Positions 49,203 through 58,246 of a DNA stretch of 59,733 nt are shown piece by piece (the stretch's first letter is position 1; the number at the start of each line of letters is the position of its first letter). The notes under the pieces were generated by a model. It made no database searches and was not told the origin of the DNA. It was given only the letters and a program-made list of their open reading frames with translations. Location: positions 1 through 59,733 of the forward strand of contig NZ_JAHLDV010000016.1 in assembly GCF_018861865.1 (NCBI RefSeq), given 5' to 3'. This DNA is from Clostridium frigoris (lineage in GTDB: Bacteria > Bacillota > Clostridia > Clostridiales > Clostridiaceae). Both the position numbers and the translations under genes were made by a program.

Positions 49203-50348
49203 TCAAATAAAATGTTTAACTCCTGGAAAAATAGCCTTAAATGTATTATCATCTTTTGAATTTACAAATATTACTTTACCAAATTTAATAAAATCCTTTT
49301 TCATTCGCGCAAATCCTTTCCCTGATTTTATAAATCTTTTTTTATCATCTAAAGCTATCAGCTTGTCATATATCCACATGTTTCTTTTTAAATAATTATG
49401 AGTATTAACTTCAGTTGAAAGCAATAGATTTCCAGGACTAACTACACTTACACTATTATAATTTACGAATATTTCAATCTCCTTATAAAATATAGTATAA
49501 TCTCTATAAAGTATTGCATTCTTTACAGCTTCATGAACTGCAATTATAGGATAATTTGATGGAAATATCTTTTTTAAAAAATCTTCTACTCTATCTAACA
49601 TATCTAATAAATTTCCTTGCACAAGTATAACCTCATCGAATTTATCATTTACCTTATTTACTATCCTTATCATATTATGAGGTAAGTAAATACTATTCAT
49701 TGAGGAAAATACCAATAATCCACCAAGGGTAACTACCCTTTTATTATAATCTCTTTCTATAAACGTTATTCCTGCATTGTCCATAAATTCTAACCTATTA
49801 TCGTTATTTACTAAGATACGTTTATTTTCAAAATATTTATTAATAATATCAAAATTTAAACTATTAATATCACTGTTCATAATAGGCATAGTCTCAATAT
49901 TAAGATTAAAATTTTCTTGTAAGCTAGAAATTAATTCTTCTTTCCTCATTGTATCTGTTGTTGACCCTCGTCTTATGTAAAATGCGCCATTTTCCCTCAA
50001 TTGATAGGGCTTCTGACCACCATCATATATAGTTATAATTGCCACGTTTTTACTTTGATATACTATAAAATCTATGGATATTGGGATAGGCGGTTCACAT
50101 CTTGAACTAATTATTTGCTGAATTTGTTCTTCTTTAAATTCATTGGCATCGATACCTATAATTCTTTTTGTTTTATCTTCTACTCCAATTATTATATATC
50201 CACGTCCTCCACGAGAATTTGCTATAGCAGATACATCTTTAGCTAATTCTTTTTTCCCACTTTCTAGTAATATATCAATTTTTTGCTTATAATCTAGTTT
50301 TGTGCCCTCATCTCTTTTTAACAACATGCTAATTCTTTTTAAATCCAT
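49203..50348 (-). CDS. AlbA_2 / Schlafen-like DNA-binding protein
   Basis: A 381-residue protein of the COG2865 type. Residues about 10-140 form the AlbA_2 domain: EGTKLDYKQKI, KDVSAIANSRGGRGYIIIGVED and GAFYIRRGSTTDTMRKEEL, resembling archaeal Alba and Schlafen nuclease-like domains. The rest holds a GHKL-like C-terminal part (AVHEAVKNAILYRDY, VVSPGNLLLS). Proteins like this are often accessory and linked to defence or regulation; here it stands alone next to germination genes. ATG follows GGGGTGA. Confidence 0.88.
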   Translation of the reverse strand: MDLKRISMLLKRDEGTKLDYKQKIDILLESGKKELAKDVSAIANSRGGRGYIIIGVEDKTKRIIGIDANEFKEEQIQQIISSRCEPPIPISIDFIVYQSKNVAIITIYDGGQKPYQLRENGAFYIRRGSTTDTMRKEELISSLQENFNLNIETMPIMNSDINSLNFDIINKYFENKRILVNNDNRLEFMDNAGITFIERDYNKRVVTLGGLLVFSSMNSIYLPHNMIRIVNKVNDKFDEVILVQGNLLDMLDRVEDFLKKIFPSNYPIIAVHEAVKNAILYRDYTIFYKEIEIFVNYNSVSVVSPGNLLLSTEVNTHNYLKRNMWIYDKLIALDDKKRFIKSGKGFARMKKDFIKFGKVIFVNSKDDNTFKAIFPGVKHFI

Positions 50349-50474
50349 ATATTTCACCCCAAATACGCTGTAATAATATACTATGTTTATACTTATAAAA
50401 TGTTTCAAATTATTATATTTATAGTTTACAACAAAAGACGATGGAATACCATCGCCTTAATAAGGCAAAATAAA

Positions 50475-51596
50475 TTATTGAAAGTTCTTTTTCTCACCCG
50501 TATTCATTATTTTCACTTCTGCTTCAACTTTCAACTCAGTTTTTTTAATAATATTATTTGGTATTTTAATTTTGGGATATTTATTGTGAAATTGTTCAGT
50601 TATATCAAAGATATCAATCCCAATAGTCTTGTACTTTGAAAATAGCTCATTACAAGATTCTACAATATTTTTCTCTGATTGCTCCTGAATTTTAGTTGAA
50701 TTTTCTTTTGTAAAAATAATACTTTTTTGGGCTTCTGCAAAATCTACATTAACATTAATTTTCTTTTTTAGGTGAATAACATTACCATCGTAATTTATCT
50801 CTGTCTTAGTTTTACTTTTTAAAATTTCTAATGTTATAAATTTATTAATATCACAGGGGTTAGTTATTTCTAAACTACCACTTGCTACAGCATTCATTAA
50901 AAAGTTGAATCCCTGACCTTCATTTGTTTTTATAATGCTAACCATTTTATCGTCTTTTATCACCGCTCCACCATTTATTTCGAGCCTTGGCTCTGCACTA
51001 TCCTTTGGGATATCTATTATAGGTACCACATTAGCTTTGTCTCCCATATTCCTTTGATTGTAGAAATCATTAAGACTTAATTTTAAAGCTCTTGAAGACG
51101 AACCAACATTTTCTTCAAGATGCATGAGAAAAAAGCCAATGTACTTTTCTTGAGCAATTTTTAACTTTATAAGTTTCTCTGGATCTCCTAGATATATTGC
51201 AATGTAAGGTCTTATAAGCAATTCTTGATCACGATCTAAAAAATCCACATAATTTTCAAGACCATCTTCTGCAGCCTTTTGAGTGAATATTATAGCCTTA
51301 TTTTGCGTAAAATTCAATTTATAACTAGAAGTAGCATTCATATTTCTAACAGCTTCAAACATTGTTTTCCCTTTTCCCTCGAATAAAATCCTCTCATCCA
51401 ACCCTCCAGGCGTTCCTCCTCTTATACCCTTATATGCTTCTGCATATATTATAGGATTACCATCACTATCTACATCTATTATTATACAAGTAACAAATAA
51501 AAGTCTATTAATGTCCCTATAACTAAAACATGCTGACATATTAAAACAACTTATTATTAAACATACTATAACTAGTGTTTTTTTATACTTATTCAT
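50475..51596 (-). CDS. gerKC: Ger(x)C family spore germination lipoprotein
   Basis: A 373-residue C-subunit of a germinant receptor: a lipoprotein signal ending SCFNMSACF, then the conserved RDINRLLFVTCIIID, TQNKAIIFTQ, FLDRDQELLIRPYIAIY and a GerAC C-terminal domain. It overlaps the A-subunit gene by 8 bp, so they are translationally coupled. The lipid anchor attaches it to the spore inner membrane. Confidence 0.93.
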   Translation of the reverse strand: MNKYKKTLVIVCLIISCFNMSACFSYRDINRLLFVTCIIIDVDSDGNPIIYAEAYKGIRGGTPGGLDERILFEGKGKTMFEAVRNMNATSSYKLNFTQNKAIIFTQKAAEDGLENYVDFLDRDQELLIRPYIAIYLGDPEKLIKLKIAQEKYIGFFLMHLEENVGSSSRALKLSLNDFYNQRNMGDKANVVPIIDIPKDSAEPRLEINGGAVIKDDKMVSIIKTNEGQGFNFLMNAVASGSLEITNPCDINKFITLEILKSKTKTEINYDGNVIHLKKKINVNVDFAEAQKSIIFTKENSTKIQEQSEKNIVESCNELFSKYKTIGIDIFDITEQFHNKYPKIKIPNNIIKKTELKVEAEVKIMNTGEKKNFQ

Positions 51597-52995
51597 TATA
51601 ATCATCCTTATCAAAAATACTATTAGATATCTTGCTAAGATCTTTTCTATATAACACATCCTTAAATTTAAAGCTTTCTAGCGTACCCATAGGAAATAAA
51701 TATGGATATCCACAACTTTCAAGTCCTGCCATATGTGCTATAAAAATAAAGAAAGCAATGTAGAATCCTGGAAGCCCCAGAACTGAAGAAAAAATAATAA
51801 TTATTACATTCCATATGGATAATGGTCCATAAAGCTTAGGCACTAAAAAAGAAGAAATGGACGAAAGCGCCACGATTACTACAGTACTTTGGGAAGCTAA
51901 ACCTACTCCAACTACAGCGTCTCCCAAAATTAAAGCTCCGACAATGCTCATTGCCTGCCCTATTGACTGTGGCAATCTTATTCCTGCTTCCCTAAGTAAT
52001 TGAAAGAAAAAAGTCATTAATAATAACTCTATTACCGTAGGAAGAGGTACATCCGCTCTAGACATTGTAAACTTTATAGCAAGTACGGATGGAATAATCG
52101 AAAAATGAAAAGTCGCAATAGCCAAATATAGCCCTGACAATAAACTAGCTGAGAAGAACCCAACTACCCTCATAAGTCTTGATGCATTAGCAAAATACTT
52201 ATTAGAATAATAATCATCCGGTGATTGGAAATTATCTATGAAAAAATATGGTGCGGTAATTACAAAAGGAGTTCCGTCGACTATTATTGCTATTTTTCCT
52301 TCTAGAAGCTTTGATGCCACAACATCCGGCTTTTCGGTAGTTCCTATTGTATCAAACGCCGTGTTCTTGTTTTTTAATTCTTCTTCAATATAGTTTGTGT
52401 CTAATATAAATTCTAATTTTATGTTAGTTACCTTTTTCCTTATGTAATCCACGAGTTTCGTCGGTGCAACACCTTCTATGTAAGAGATTACAACTACTGT
52501 ATTAGATTTGTTTCCTAAAAATAAGGGTTCAAACTTCAAATCAGGATTTTTTATTTTTCGCCTAATTAGTGATACATTATCTATAAAGGCCTCTGTAAAT
52601 CCTTCTCTCGGTCCTTTGATTACATTTTCTGTAACTGGTATTCCAACACTCCGCCTTACATAACCCTTCGCTTCACAAAATATTGATTTATCTACGAAAG
52701 AAAATATAAGCACCAAGTCTCCAGATAAAATATGTACTATAGCCTCCTCATTACTATTAATATCTCCAATACTATTAGCTGGTAATACCTCTTTTTTTAT
52801 ATATTCTAAATCTGCAGTTGTTATCTTATCTCTTATTAGTGGGTTAAATATATACTCACTAATAAATTTAGAATCACATAAATCATCAATAAATATGCCC
52901 GTTATTGTTCCTACATCACACTGTATCTCTCTATATTTTACATCATAACTATTTTTTAATTTTTCCTTAATATAGTTTATATCTATTTTCCTCAT
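51589..52995 (-). CDS. gerKA: GerA family spore germinant receptor subunit A
   Basis: A 468-residue A-subunit: a soluble N-terminal domain (about 1-230; REGFTEAFIDNVSLIRRKIKNP-type motif and DTIGTTEKPDVVASKLLEGKIAIIVDGTP-type motif, key NVSLIRRK and EGKIAIIVDGTP), then about six membrane helices (FFSASLLSGLYLAIATFH, LPTVIELLLMTFFFQLLREA, IVGALILGDAVVGVGLAS). ATG 52995 follows AGGTGATT. It pairs with gerC and with the divergent gerB. Confidence 0.94.
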   Translation of the reverse strand: MRKIDINYIKEKLKNSYDVKYREIQCDVGTITGIFIDDLCDSKFISEYIFNPLIRDKITTADLEYIKKEVLPANSIGDINSNEEAIVHILSGDLVLIFSFVDKSIFCEAKGYVRRSVGIPVTENVIKGPREGFTEAFIDNVSLIRRKIKNPDLKFEPLFLGNKSNTVVVISYIEGVAPTKLVDYIRKKVTNIKLEFILDTNYIEEELKNKNTAFDTIGTTEKPDVVASKLLEGKIAIIVDGTPFVITAPYFFIDNFQSPDDYYSNKYFANASRLMRVVGFFSASLLSGLYLAIATFHFSIIPSVLAIKFTMSRADVPLPTVIELLLMTFFFQLLREAGIRLPQSIGQAMSIVGALILGDAVVGVGLASQSTVVIVALSSISSFLVPKLYGPLSIWNVIIIIFSSVLGLPGFYIAFFIFIAHMAGLESCGYPYLFPMGTLESFKFKDVLYRKDLSKISNSIFDKDDYNE

Positions 52996-53152
52996 TTTAA
53001 TCACCTAATTTATTATCTGTAATTTTTAAATTTATTATTCTAAAAAATTTTGATTTAAAGTTTAATATTTAAAAATTGGGAAATAATACTACTATATTAG
53101 AATTTTATTAATACTCATTGTAAACTTAAAATAAAGAGGAGATGTAATACAA

Positions 53153-54250
53153 ATGGATAAGCTAAATACAAAACATTTAATGTTCATAATTTGGGGAACC
53201 TCAATTGTAGCTATGAAAACTTACCCTAATGTATTCATTGTAAATGGAGGTAGAGATTCGTGGATTTCCGTTATTATTGCCTCTATTATTATATTTTTTT
53301 ATTTTTTATTTATACTTTCCGTATGTAAAAAAACAAAATGCTATAATATGGACGAAATATACCACAAAGCATTAGGTAAAACTATGGGAACTATTTTTTT
53401 GATTTTATTTATTATCACTTTAATTTTAAGCTTAATAGAAAGCTCTTCAGTAGAAGCAAATGCCTTACATGTAAATATGCTTTCCGATACACCCACTTGG
53501 TTTTTTCTGTTGTTTATAGTAATCCCAGCCATTTATATAACAAAGAAGGGTACCAGGGCAATACTCATAGTTACTATTATCGCTATATCTCTCATAATGG
53601 TAGCCGGTGTAAACCTAGCAATCCTTACATCTAAATACAAAAAACTTAAATACCTGCTTCCTATAATGGCGAACGGCATAACAACTTCTTTCATTTTATC
53701 AATAATAAAAGCCCTTGGATGTTATGGCAGTATAGCTGCTTGCATACCATTTCTATCAAGAGTAACTAATAAGTCAAAAATAATAAAACATTGTGTTATT
53801 GCAATATTAATTGTAATACAAATGGAGATTTTTGCAAGTATTGGCCTTTTAAGTACCTTTGACGTAACTAGAGCCTTAACCATTAACTATCCCAAACTAA
53901 TACAAACTCAGTTGGTTAGTTATTTTGATTTTTTAGAGGTTGGAGAGTTTTTTGTAATGCTACAAATGGTAGGTGGGTGGTTTATAAAATATGTATTAAT
54001 ACTAAACGCTATCCTTATTTTATTGAAAAATCTTTCCTTTTTTAATAAATATACAATATATATTATTACTTTATTTGTGTTCATAATTTCCTATTTCATT
54101 TCTGCCAAGGTACTATTGTTATATAAATTTCTAAACCTTTATGTATATTTTTCAGTGATAAGTTTCATATTAATACCAACAATAATTTTTAGTTTGTTTT
54201 TGCTTAATAATAAGAAAAAAGGTAGACATTACTTGGTTATTAAAAAATAA
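53153..54250 (+). CDS. gerKB: GerAB/ArcD-type spore germination permease subunit B
   Basis: A 365-residue ten-helix transporter-fold subunit of the germinant receptor (amino acid permease superfamily): SWISVIIASIIIFFYFLFI, helices at about 75-95, 105-125, 135-155, 180-200, 210-230, 265-290 and 300-360. It is transcribed divergently from gerA-gerC, as gerKB is in Clostridium perfringens. GAGGAGATG precedes the ATG. It would recognise the nutrient ligand. Confidence 0.93.
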   Translation: MDKLNTKHLMFIIWGTSIVAMKTYPNVFIVNGGRDSWISVIIASIIIFFYFLFILSVCKKTKCYNMDEIYHKALGKTMGTIFLILFIITLILSLIESSSVEANALHVNMLSDTPTWFFLLFIVIPAIYITKKGTRAILIVTIIAISLIMVAGVNLAILTSKYKKLKYLLPIMANGITTSFILSIIKALGCYGSIAACIPFLSRVTNKSKIIKHCVIAILIVIQMEIFASIGLLSTFDVTRALTINYPKLIQTQLVSYFDFLEVGEFFVMLQMVGGWFIKYVLILNAILILLKNLSFFNKYTIYIITLFVFIISYFISAKVLLLYKFLNLYVYFSVISFILIPTIIFSLFLLNNKKKGRHYLVIKK

Positions 54251-54257
54251 AAAAGAA

Positions 54258-54303
54258 CATTATGTTAAATCATCCCAAGGGTCGATGCAATTTTAACATA
54301 ATG
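54258..54303. terminator. Terminator of gerKB with a hairpin repeat in its loop
   Basis: CATTATGTTAAA (54258-54269) and TTTAACATAATG (54292-54303) form a 12-bp stem. The 21-bp loop (54270-54290) is a hairpin-repeat copy, TCATCCCAAGGGTCGATGCA, with its own CCC-AA-GGG mini-stem. The outer stem serves gerKB and the convergent ECF-S gene. Confidence 0.8.
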
Positions 54304-54320
54304 CTCCCTCACTAATTATA

Positions 54321-54863
54321 TTATCTATTTAGTTTTGTTTTTAAAGCTGCTATCAATGGTAGTGCTAAGGCAATACCTGCAACCACTTGAAAAATATTAG
54401 TTGGTATATCCTTTAATGAAATAATTAATGCTTGTTTAATTGCGAAGTCTTTGGAAATAAATGTTAATATAATAGTTCCACCTATGTAATAGGCTACGAT
54501 CATCCATATTCCCCCTACAACAAAAGCTAAAATATTATTTAAAGTATTATTTCCATTATAATCTTTTCTATAAGCAATAGTTCCAGCAATATAGCCCATT
54601 AACCCTTTAATAACAAAAGTAAATGGTGCCCACATGGTATACCCACTTATTAAATCAAATAAACACATACCAATAGCGGAAGCTATTGCTGACTTTTTTC
54701 TTCCAAATAATATAGCTGATAAAAACACCATACTATCCCCTAAATGAAGTACTCCCATAAAAGTTGGTACATGTATTACTGACGTAGCTAAAAAAGTAAT
54801 AGCCGCCATTAAGCTAATTTGTACTATATCAATTGTTTTAATCGATGTATTACTACTTTCCAT
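54321..54863 (-). CDS. ECF transporter S component
   Basis: A 180-residue integral membrane protein with six helices, the substrate-binding S component of an energy-coupling-factor vitamin transporter: IVQISLMAAITFLATSVI, VPTFMGVLHLGDSMVFLSAILFG, LFDLISGYTMWAPFTFVIKG. The LHLGDSM segment is seen in HmpT/ThiW-like members, but the vitamin is not certain. GGGGGAG precedes two adjacent ATGs; I chose the second. No EcfA/T genes are in the window; they are probably shared and elsewhere. Confidence 0.9.
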   Translation of the reverse strand: MESSNTSIKTIDIVQISLMAAITFLATSVIHVPTFMGVLHLGDSMVFLSAILFGRKKSAIASAIGMCLFDLISGYTMWAPFTFVIKGLMGYIAGTIAYRKDYNGNNTLNNILAFVVGGIWMIVAYYIGGTIILTFISKDFAIKQALIISLKDIPTNIFQVVAGIALALPLIAALKTKLNR

Positions 54864-55052
54864 CATTCTCCCCCTAAAATCTCTTAAATATATTCTTAAA
54901 ATTCTCTCTAATAACATTATATACAATATTTATTATTTTTCAAATGTATCCATACACTTTATAAGTATAATAATTTATATATTTTGAATATACATCGCTA
55001 AAATACTAAATACTATATATTATTTAGTATTTTGATAAATGGAGGTATCTAT

Positions 55053-55208
55053 ATGACTTTTTTACGATGGCTCGGTGGATTTGTGGTTTTAGTTTGGTTA
55101 ATGGGAGTTCTTTTTAGCAAAGGTGGAAGCTTAATTAATATATTACTAATAGTTGCTGCAATTGTATTTATAATTGATATTCTATTTAGTAAAAGAAAAA
55201 ATTTATAA
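55053..55208 (+). CDS. Lmo0937-family small membrane protein
   Basis: A 51-residue protein with two hydrophobic segments (about 5-22 and 28-46): LRWLGGFVVLVWLMGVLF, then GGSLINILLIVAAIVFIIDILF and a KRKN tail. TGGAGG lies 9 bp before the ATG, and a terminator follows 12 bp after the stop. It is the size and pattern of the widespread Lmo0937-type small membrane proteins, whose role is unknown. Confidence 0.85.
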   Translation: MTFLRWLGGFVVLVWLMGVLFSKGGSLINILLIVAAIVFIIDILFSKRKNL

Positions 55209-55219
55209 GATTAAATACA

Positions 55220-55254
55220 GAAAAGTCTCTTGAAATATTTTCAAGAGACTTTTC
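55220..55254. terminator. Bidirectional terminator
   Basis: GAAAAGTCTCTTGAAA and TTTCAAGAGACTTTTC form a 16-bp stem between the small membrane protein gene and convergent prfC. Confidence 0.93.
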
Positions 55255-55300
55255 ATTTTATTTATTTTTAATAAGTTTTCTAAAATAACTTGGTATCTAC

Positions 55301-56896
55301 CTAATCATTATTTTTACTAACATCCGATAAGATTAAGCCTTTATTATGCTCTAATGCCCAACTAATACCCCAATCATTTTGGAATAATAATAGATCTCTA
55401 TCTTTAAAATCTTTTACTAATCTAGCATCACTAGTTAGGTTAAGTTTTTCTTTATCTATTGTACTCTTTTCAATCCATCTTATATTTTTAAATGCTAACC
55501 TATCAATTTTAATATCTACATTATATTCATTTTTAAGTCTAAATTCTAGCACCTCAAACTGAAGCACTCCTACAACACCAACTACAATTTGTTCAATTCC
55601 TATATGCAGTTCCTTAAACACTTGAATTGCGCCCTCTTGAGCTATTTGAGTTACTCCCTTTATAAATTGCTTTCTTTTCATAGTATCAACAGTTCTCACC
55701 CTTGCAAAATGTTCTGGCGCAAAAGTTGGTATTCCTTCAAACTCAAATTTATTTGAGGACGAACATATGGTGTCTCCTATACTGAATATACCCGGATCAA
55801 AAACCCCAATAATATCTCCTGCATAAGCTGTATCTACTATTTCTCTCTCTTGTGCTAAAAATTGTTGAGGTTGTGCAAGTTTTATTTTATTACCACCTTG
55901 CATATGATAAACATCCATGCCTTTTTCAAACTCTCCAGAACAAATCCTCATAAAAGCAATTCTATCCCTATGAGCCTTATTCATATTAGCTTGAATTTTA
56001 AAAACAAATGCCGAAAAATCTTTGCTATAAACATCAATCTTTCCTATGCTTGAGTTTCTTGGTAATGGAGGTGAAGTTAATTCTAAGAAGCTATTTAAAA
56101 ATGGTTCAACTCCAAAATTAGTTGATGCACTACCAAAAAATACTGGAGTAAGTTCTCCATTAGCTACTTTCTCTAAATCAAAGTCATCACCCGCTACATC
56201 TAAAAGTTCCATATCTTCCATAAGCTTCTTATATAGATCATCGCCAATAAGTTCAATTGCCTTTTCATCGTCAATACTAATTTTTGTCTCTTTAACTTCT
56301 ATTTGACCATGCTTTCCATCATCAAAAACAATAATTTCTTTTGTACGCCTATCATAAACACCTTTAAAATCTACCCCACAACCTATAGGCCAATTCATTG
56401 GATAAGATCTGATTCCAAATTCATTCTCTATTTCTTCCATAAGCTCAAATATATCTCTAGTTTCTCTATCCATCTTATTAATAAAAGTAAAGATGGGTAT
56501 CTCTCTTATGCTACATACATGGAATAGTTTTTTTGTTTGTGCTTCTACTCCTTTTGCACCATCTATAATCATTACTGCACTATCTGCTGCCATAAGCGTT
56601 CTATAAGTATCTTCACTAAAATCTTGATGCCCTGGGGTATCAAGTATATTTATACAAAAATCTTTATAATTAAATTGCATAACTGAGGACGTAACAGAAA
56701 TACCTCTTTGTTTTTCTATTTCCATCCAATCAGAAACTGCATGTTTAGAGGCCTTTCTAGCCTTAACTGAACCTGCAAGTCTTATAGCGCCACCATATAA
56801 TAATAACTTTTCCGTCAATGTAGTTTTACCAGCATCTGGATGCGAAATTATAGCAAACGTTCTTCTCTTTTTAATCTGTTTTATGTAATCCTCCAA
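55301..56896 (-). CDS. prfC: Peptide chain release factor 3
   Basis: A 531-residue translational GTPase that recycles RF1/RF2 from the ribosome. G1 is SHPDAGKTTLTEK, G2 is RGISVTSSVM, G3 DTPGHQDFSEDTYRTLMAAD, G4 INKMDRE; the effector-loop GIS and RF3-type SVKARKASKHAVSDWMEIEKQ are diagnostic. The C-terminal domains (FQGPFVFKIQAN-like, HYGIQVF-like) are complete. The start is TTG, 9 nt after AAGGAG. Monocistronic. Confidence 0.96.
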   Translation of the reverse strand: MEDYIKQIKKRRTFAIISHPDAGKTTLTEKLLLYGGAIRLAGSVKARKASKHAVSDWMEIEKQRGISVTSSVMQFNYKDFCINILDTPGHQDFSEDTYRTLMAADSAVMIIDGAKGVEAQTKKLFHVCSIREIPIFTFINKMDRETRDIFELMEEIENEFGIRSYPMNWPIGCGVDFKGVYDRRTKEIIVFDDGKHGQIEVKETKISIDDEKAIELIGDDLYKKLMEDMELLDVAGDDFDLEKVANGELTPVFFGSASTNFGVEPFLNSFLELTSPPLPRNSSIGKIDVYSKDFSAFVFKIQANMNKAHRDRIAFMRICSGEFEKGMDVYHMQGGNKIKLAQPQQFLAQEREIVDTAYAGDIIGVFDPGIFSIGDTICSSSNKFEFEGIPTFAPEHFARVRTVDTMKRKQFIKGVTQIAQEGAIQVFKELHIGIEQIVVGVVGVLQFEVLEFRLKNEYNVDIKIDRLAFKNIRWIEKSTIDKEKLNLTSDARLVKDFKDRDLLLFQNDWGISWALEHNKGLILSDVSKNND

Positions 56897-57066
56897 GGTA
56901 TCGCTCTCCTTTTTTTATGTTTTAAATTATGTAAATACATATATATATTCCTACAATCACTCACTTAACTCCTAGTGATTCTAAAATTTCACCTATCAAA
57001 TCTCTACCTATCAATTTTAGCTTTTATACACATATCTGTCAACTAAGGTTGTACTTATAAATGGTA

Positions 57067-57102
57067 ACAGAATAAAATCCTTTTAAGTGGAATTTATTCT
57101 GT
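57067..57102 (-). terminator. Inverted repeat after the flagellin-like gene
   Basis: ACAGAATAAAATCC and GGAATTTATTCTGT form a stem with a short loop downstream of the 57139-57948 gene. A weak T-run, so moderately likely as terminator. Confidence 0.6.
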
Positions 57103-57138
57103 ATAAGTTTGTTGTATCTATCTAGTAAATTTGAATTT

Positions 57139-57948
57139 TTATTTGTTTAGAGGATGAGAATATAATTCAGACATCGTAATATACAATGATTTCTGTTGTA
57201 GCATTTTCGAATCTTTTGTATATGCACTTATTCCACCCATTTTATACAATTCATCTATTGAACTTGTTGCTAAAGTATACTCTTTCATAAAATCACCATA
57301 TATAATTGACTTTGCGTCATATACTTTTTCTATAGCATCTTGCACTGGATTTAATATTCTCTCTTCAATTATCGAAGGATTTTCAAGTAAAGTATCTACA
57401 CTAATATTGTTTGAAAAATGTTTATCCTTATCTATTGCAACTATATTACTTGTCTTAGTGTCGTCTAACTTTCCAAAATCAAGTATTATATTAAATCCCT
57501 TAGACAATATAACACTTGATTTACCATCATCTCCATTTAGCTGAATTGTCTTATCCCCTACTATATCATTTTCCACATTTTGATTCATAAGACCTTCTAA
57601 ATTATTTAATAACTTGCCTTCTTGCTTTTCAATTTTCAACTTATCGTCTTCACTCAAATCAGAATTTGTATATTGCTTTGATAATTCTTTGAGTTGCTTG
57701 CCTATATCCTTTATATCGTCTAATCCTAGCTCTTTTTTTTCTAAAATTGACATTCCACTTTCAATTTGTTGCTCTGAATTTTGGCTAAGTGTTAATTGAT
57801 CATTCATATTTCTTATTTTCTGTTTCATAAGCTCATCAGAACTTGTTTTTTTGCTATTAGTAATACTATTTTTGTTATTCAATGCCTTTTGAAGTTGTTG
57901 GTTGATACTATTGTTTATATATGGATTCTTAATATTTCCAATAATCAT
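57139..57948 (-). CDS. Flagellin-N-domain-like protein
   Basis: A 269-residue hydrophilic protein. Residues about 45-130 look like the coiled D0/D1 region of flagellin: MNDQLTLSQNSEQQIESGMS, ILEKKELGLDDIKDIGKQLK, ELSKQYTNSDLSEDDKLKI, with the usual L..I..L pattern. The C-terminal 100 residues form another helical part. No signal peptide or membrane segment. GGGGGGAAA precedes the ATG. It is monocistronic and not near other flagellar genes, so it may be a flagellar accessory or a distinct fibre; assignment is by pattern, not by a strong domain hit. Confidence 0.55.
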   Translation of the reverse strand: MIIGNIKNPYINNSINQQLQKALNNKNSITNSKKTSSDELMKQKIRNMNDQLTLSQNSEQQIESGMSILEKKELGLDDIKDIGKQLKELSKQYTNSDLSEDDKLKIEKQEGKLLNNLEGLMNQNVENDIVGDKTIQLNGDDGKSSVILSKGFNIILDFGKLDDTKTSNIVAIDKDKHFSNNISVDTLLENPSIIEERILNPVQDAIEKVYDAKSIIYGDFMKEYTLATSSIDELYKMGGISAYTKDSKMLQQKSLYITMSELYSHPLNK

Positions 57949-58190
57949 TTTATATTTCCCCCCTTCAACTGAAATCTAAAAAATAAATCACACTATAGTT
58001 ATCGAGATTAAAAGATAAAAAGATACCCTAAACTAAAGAAATTTTAATCTCACATCATTGTATTTTTCTCTATTTTATGGAAAATTAAAAGGTTATCGGT
58101 TCTATAGGAGTTCACTGCGATAAAAAAAGAGAAGTGGTAAAGCCCTAATGAGTGAAACAATTAAGAGAGTAATAAAATATAAAAAACCGG

Positions 58191-58217
58191 CTCTTCTTAA
58201 ATATAAGTCGGTTTTTA
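58191..58217 (-). terminator. Hairpin 3' of the structured-RNA region
   Basis: AACCG and CGGTT, extended by CTT/AAG, form a stem followed by TTTTTTATATTTT on the minus strand; plus-strand T's are shorter. Confidence 0.7.
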
Positions 58218-58246
58218 TATACTTTATATAATTGTATAAGCTATTT

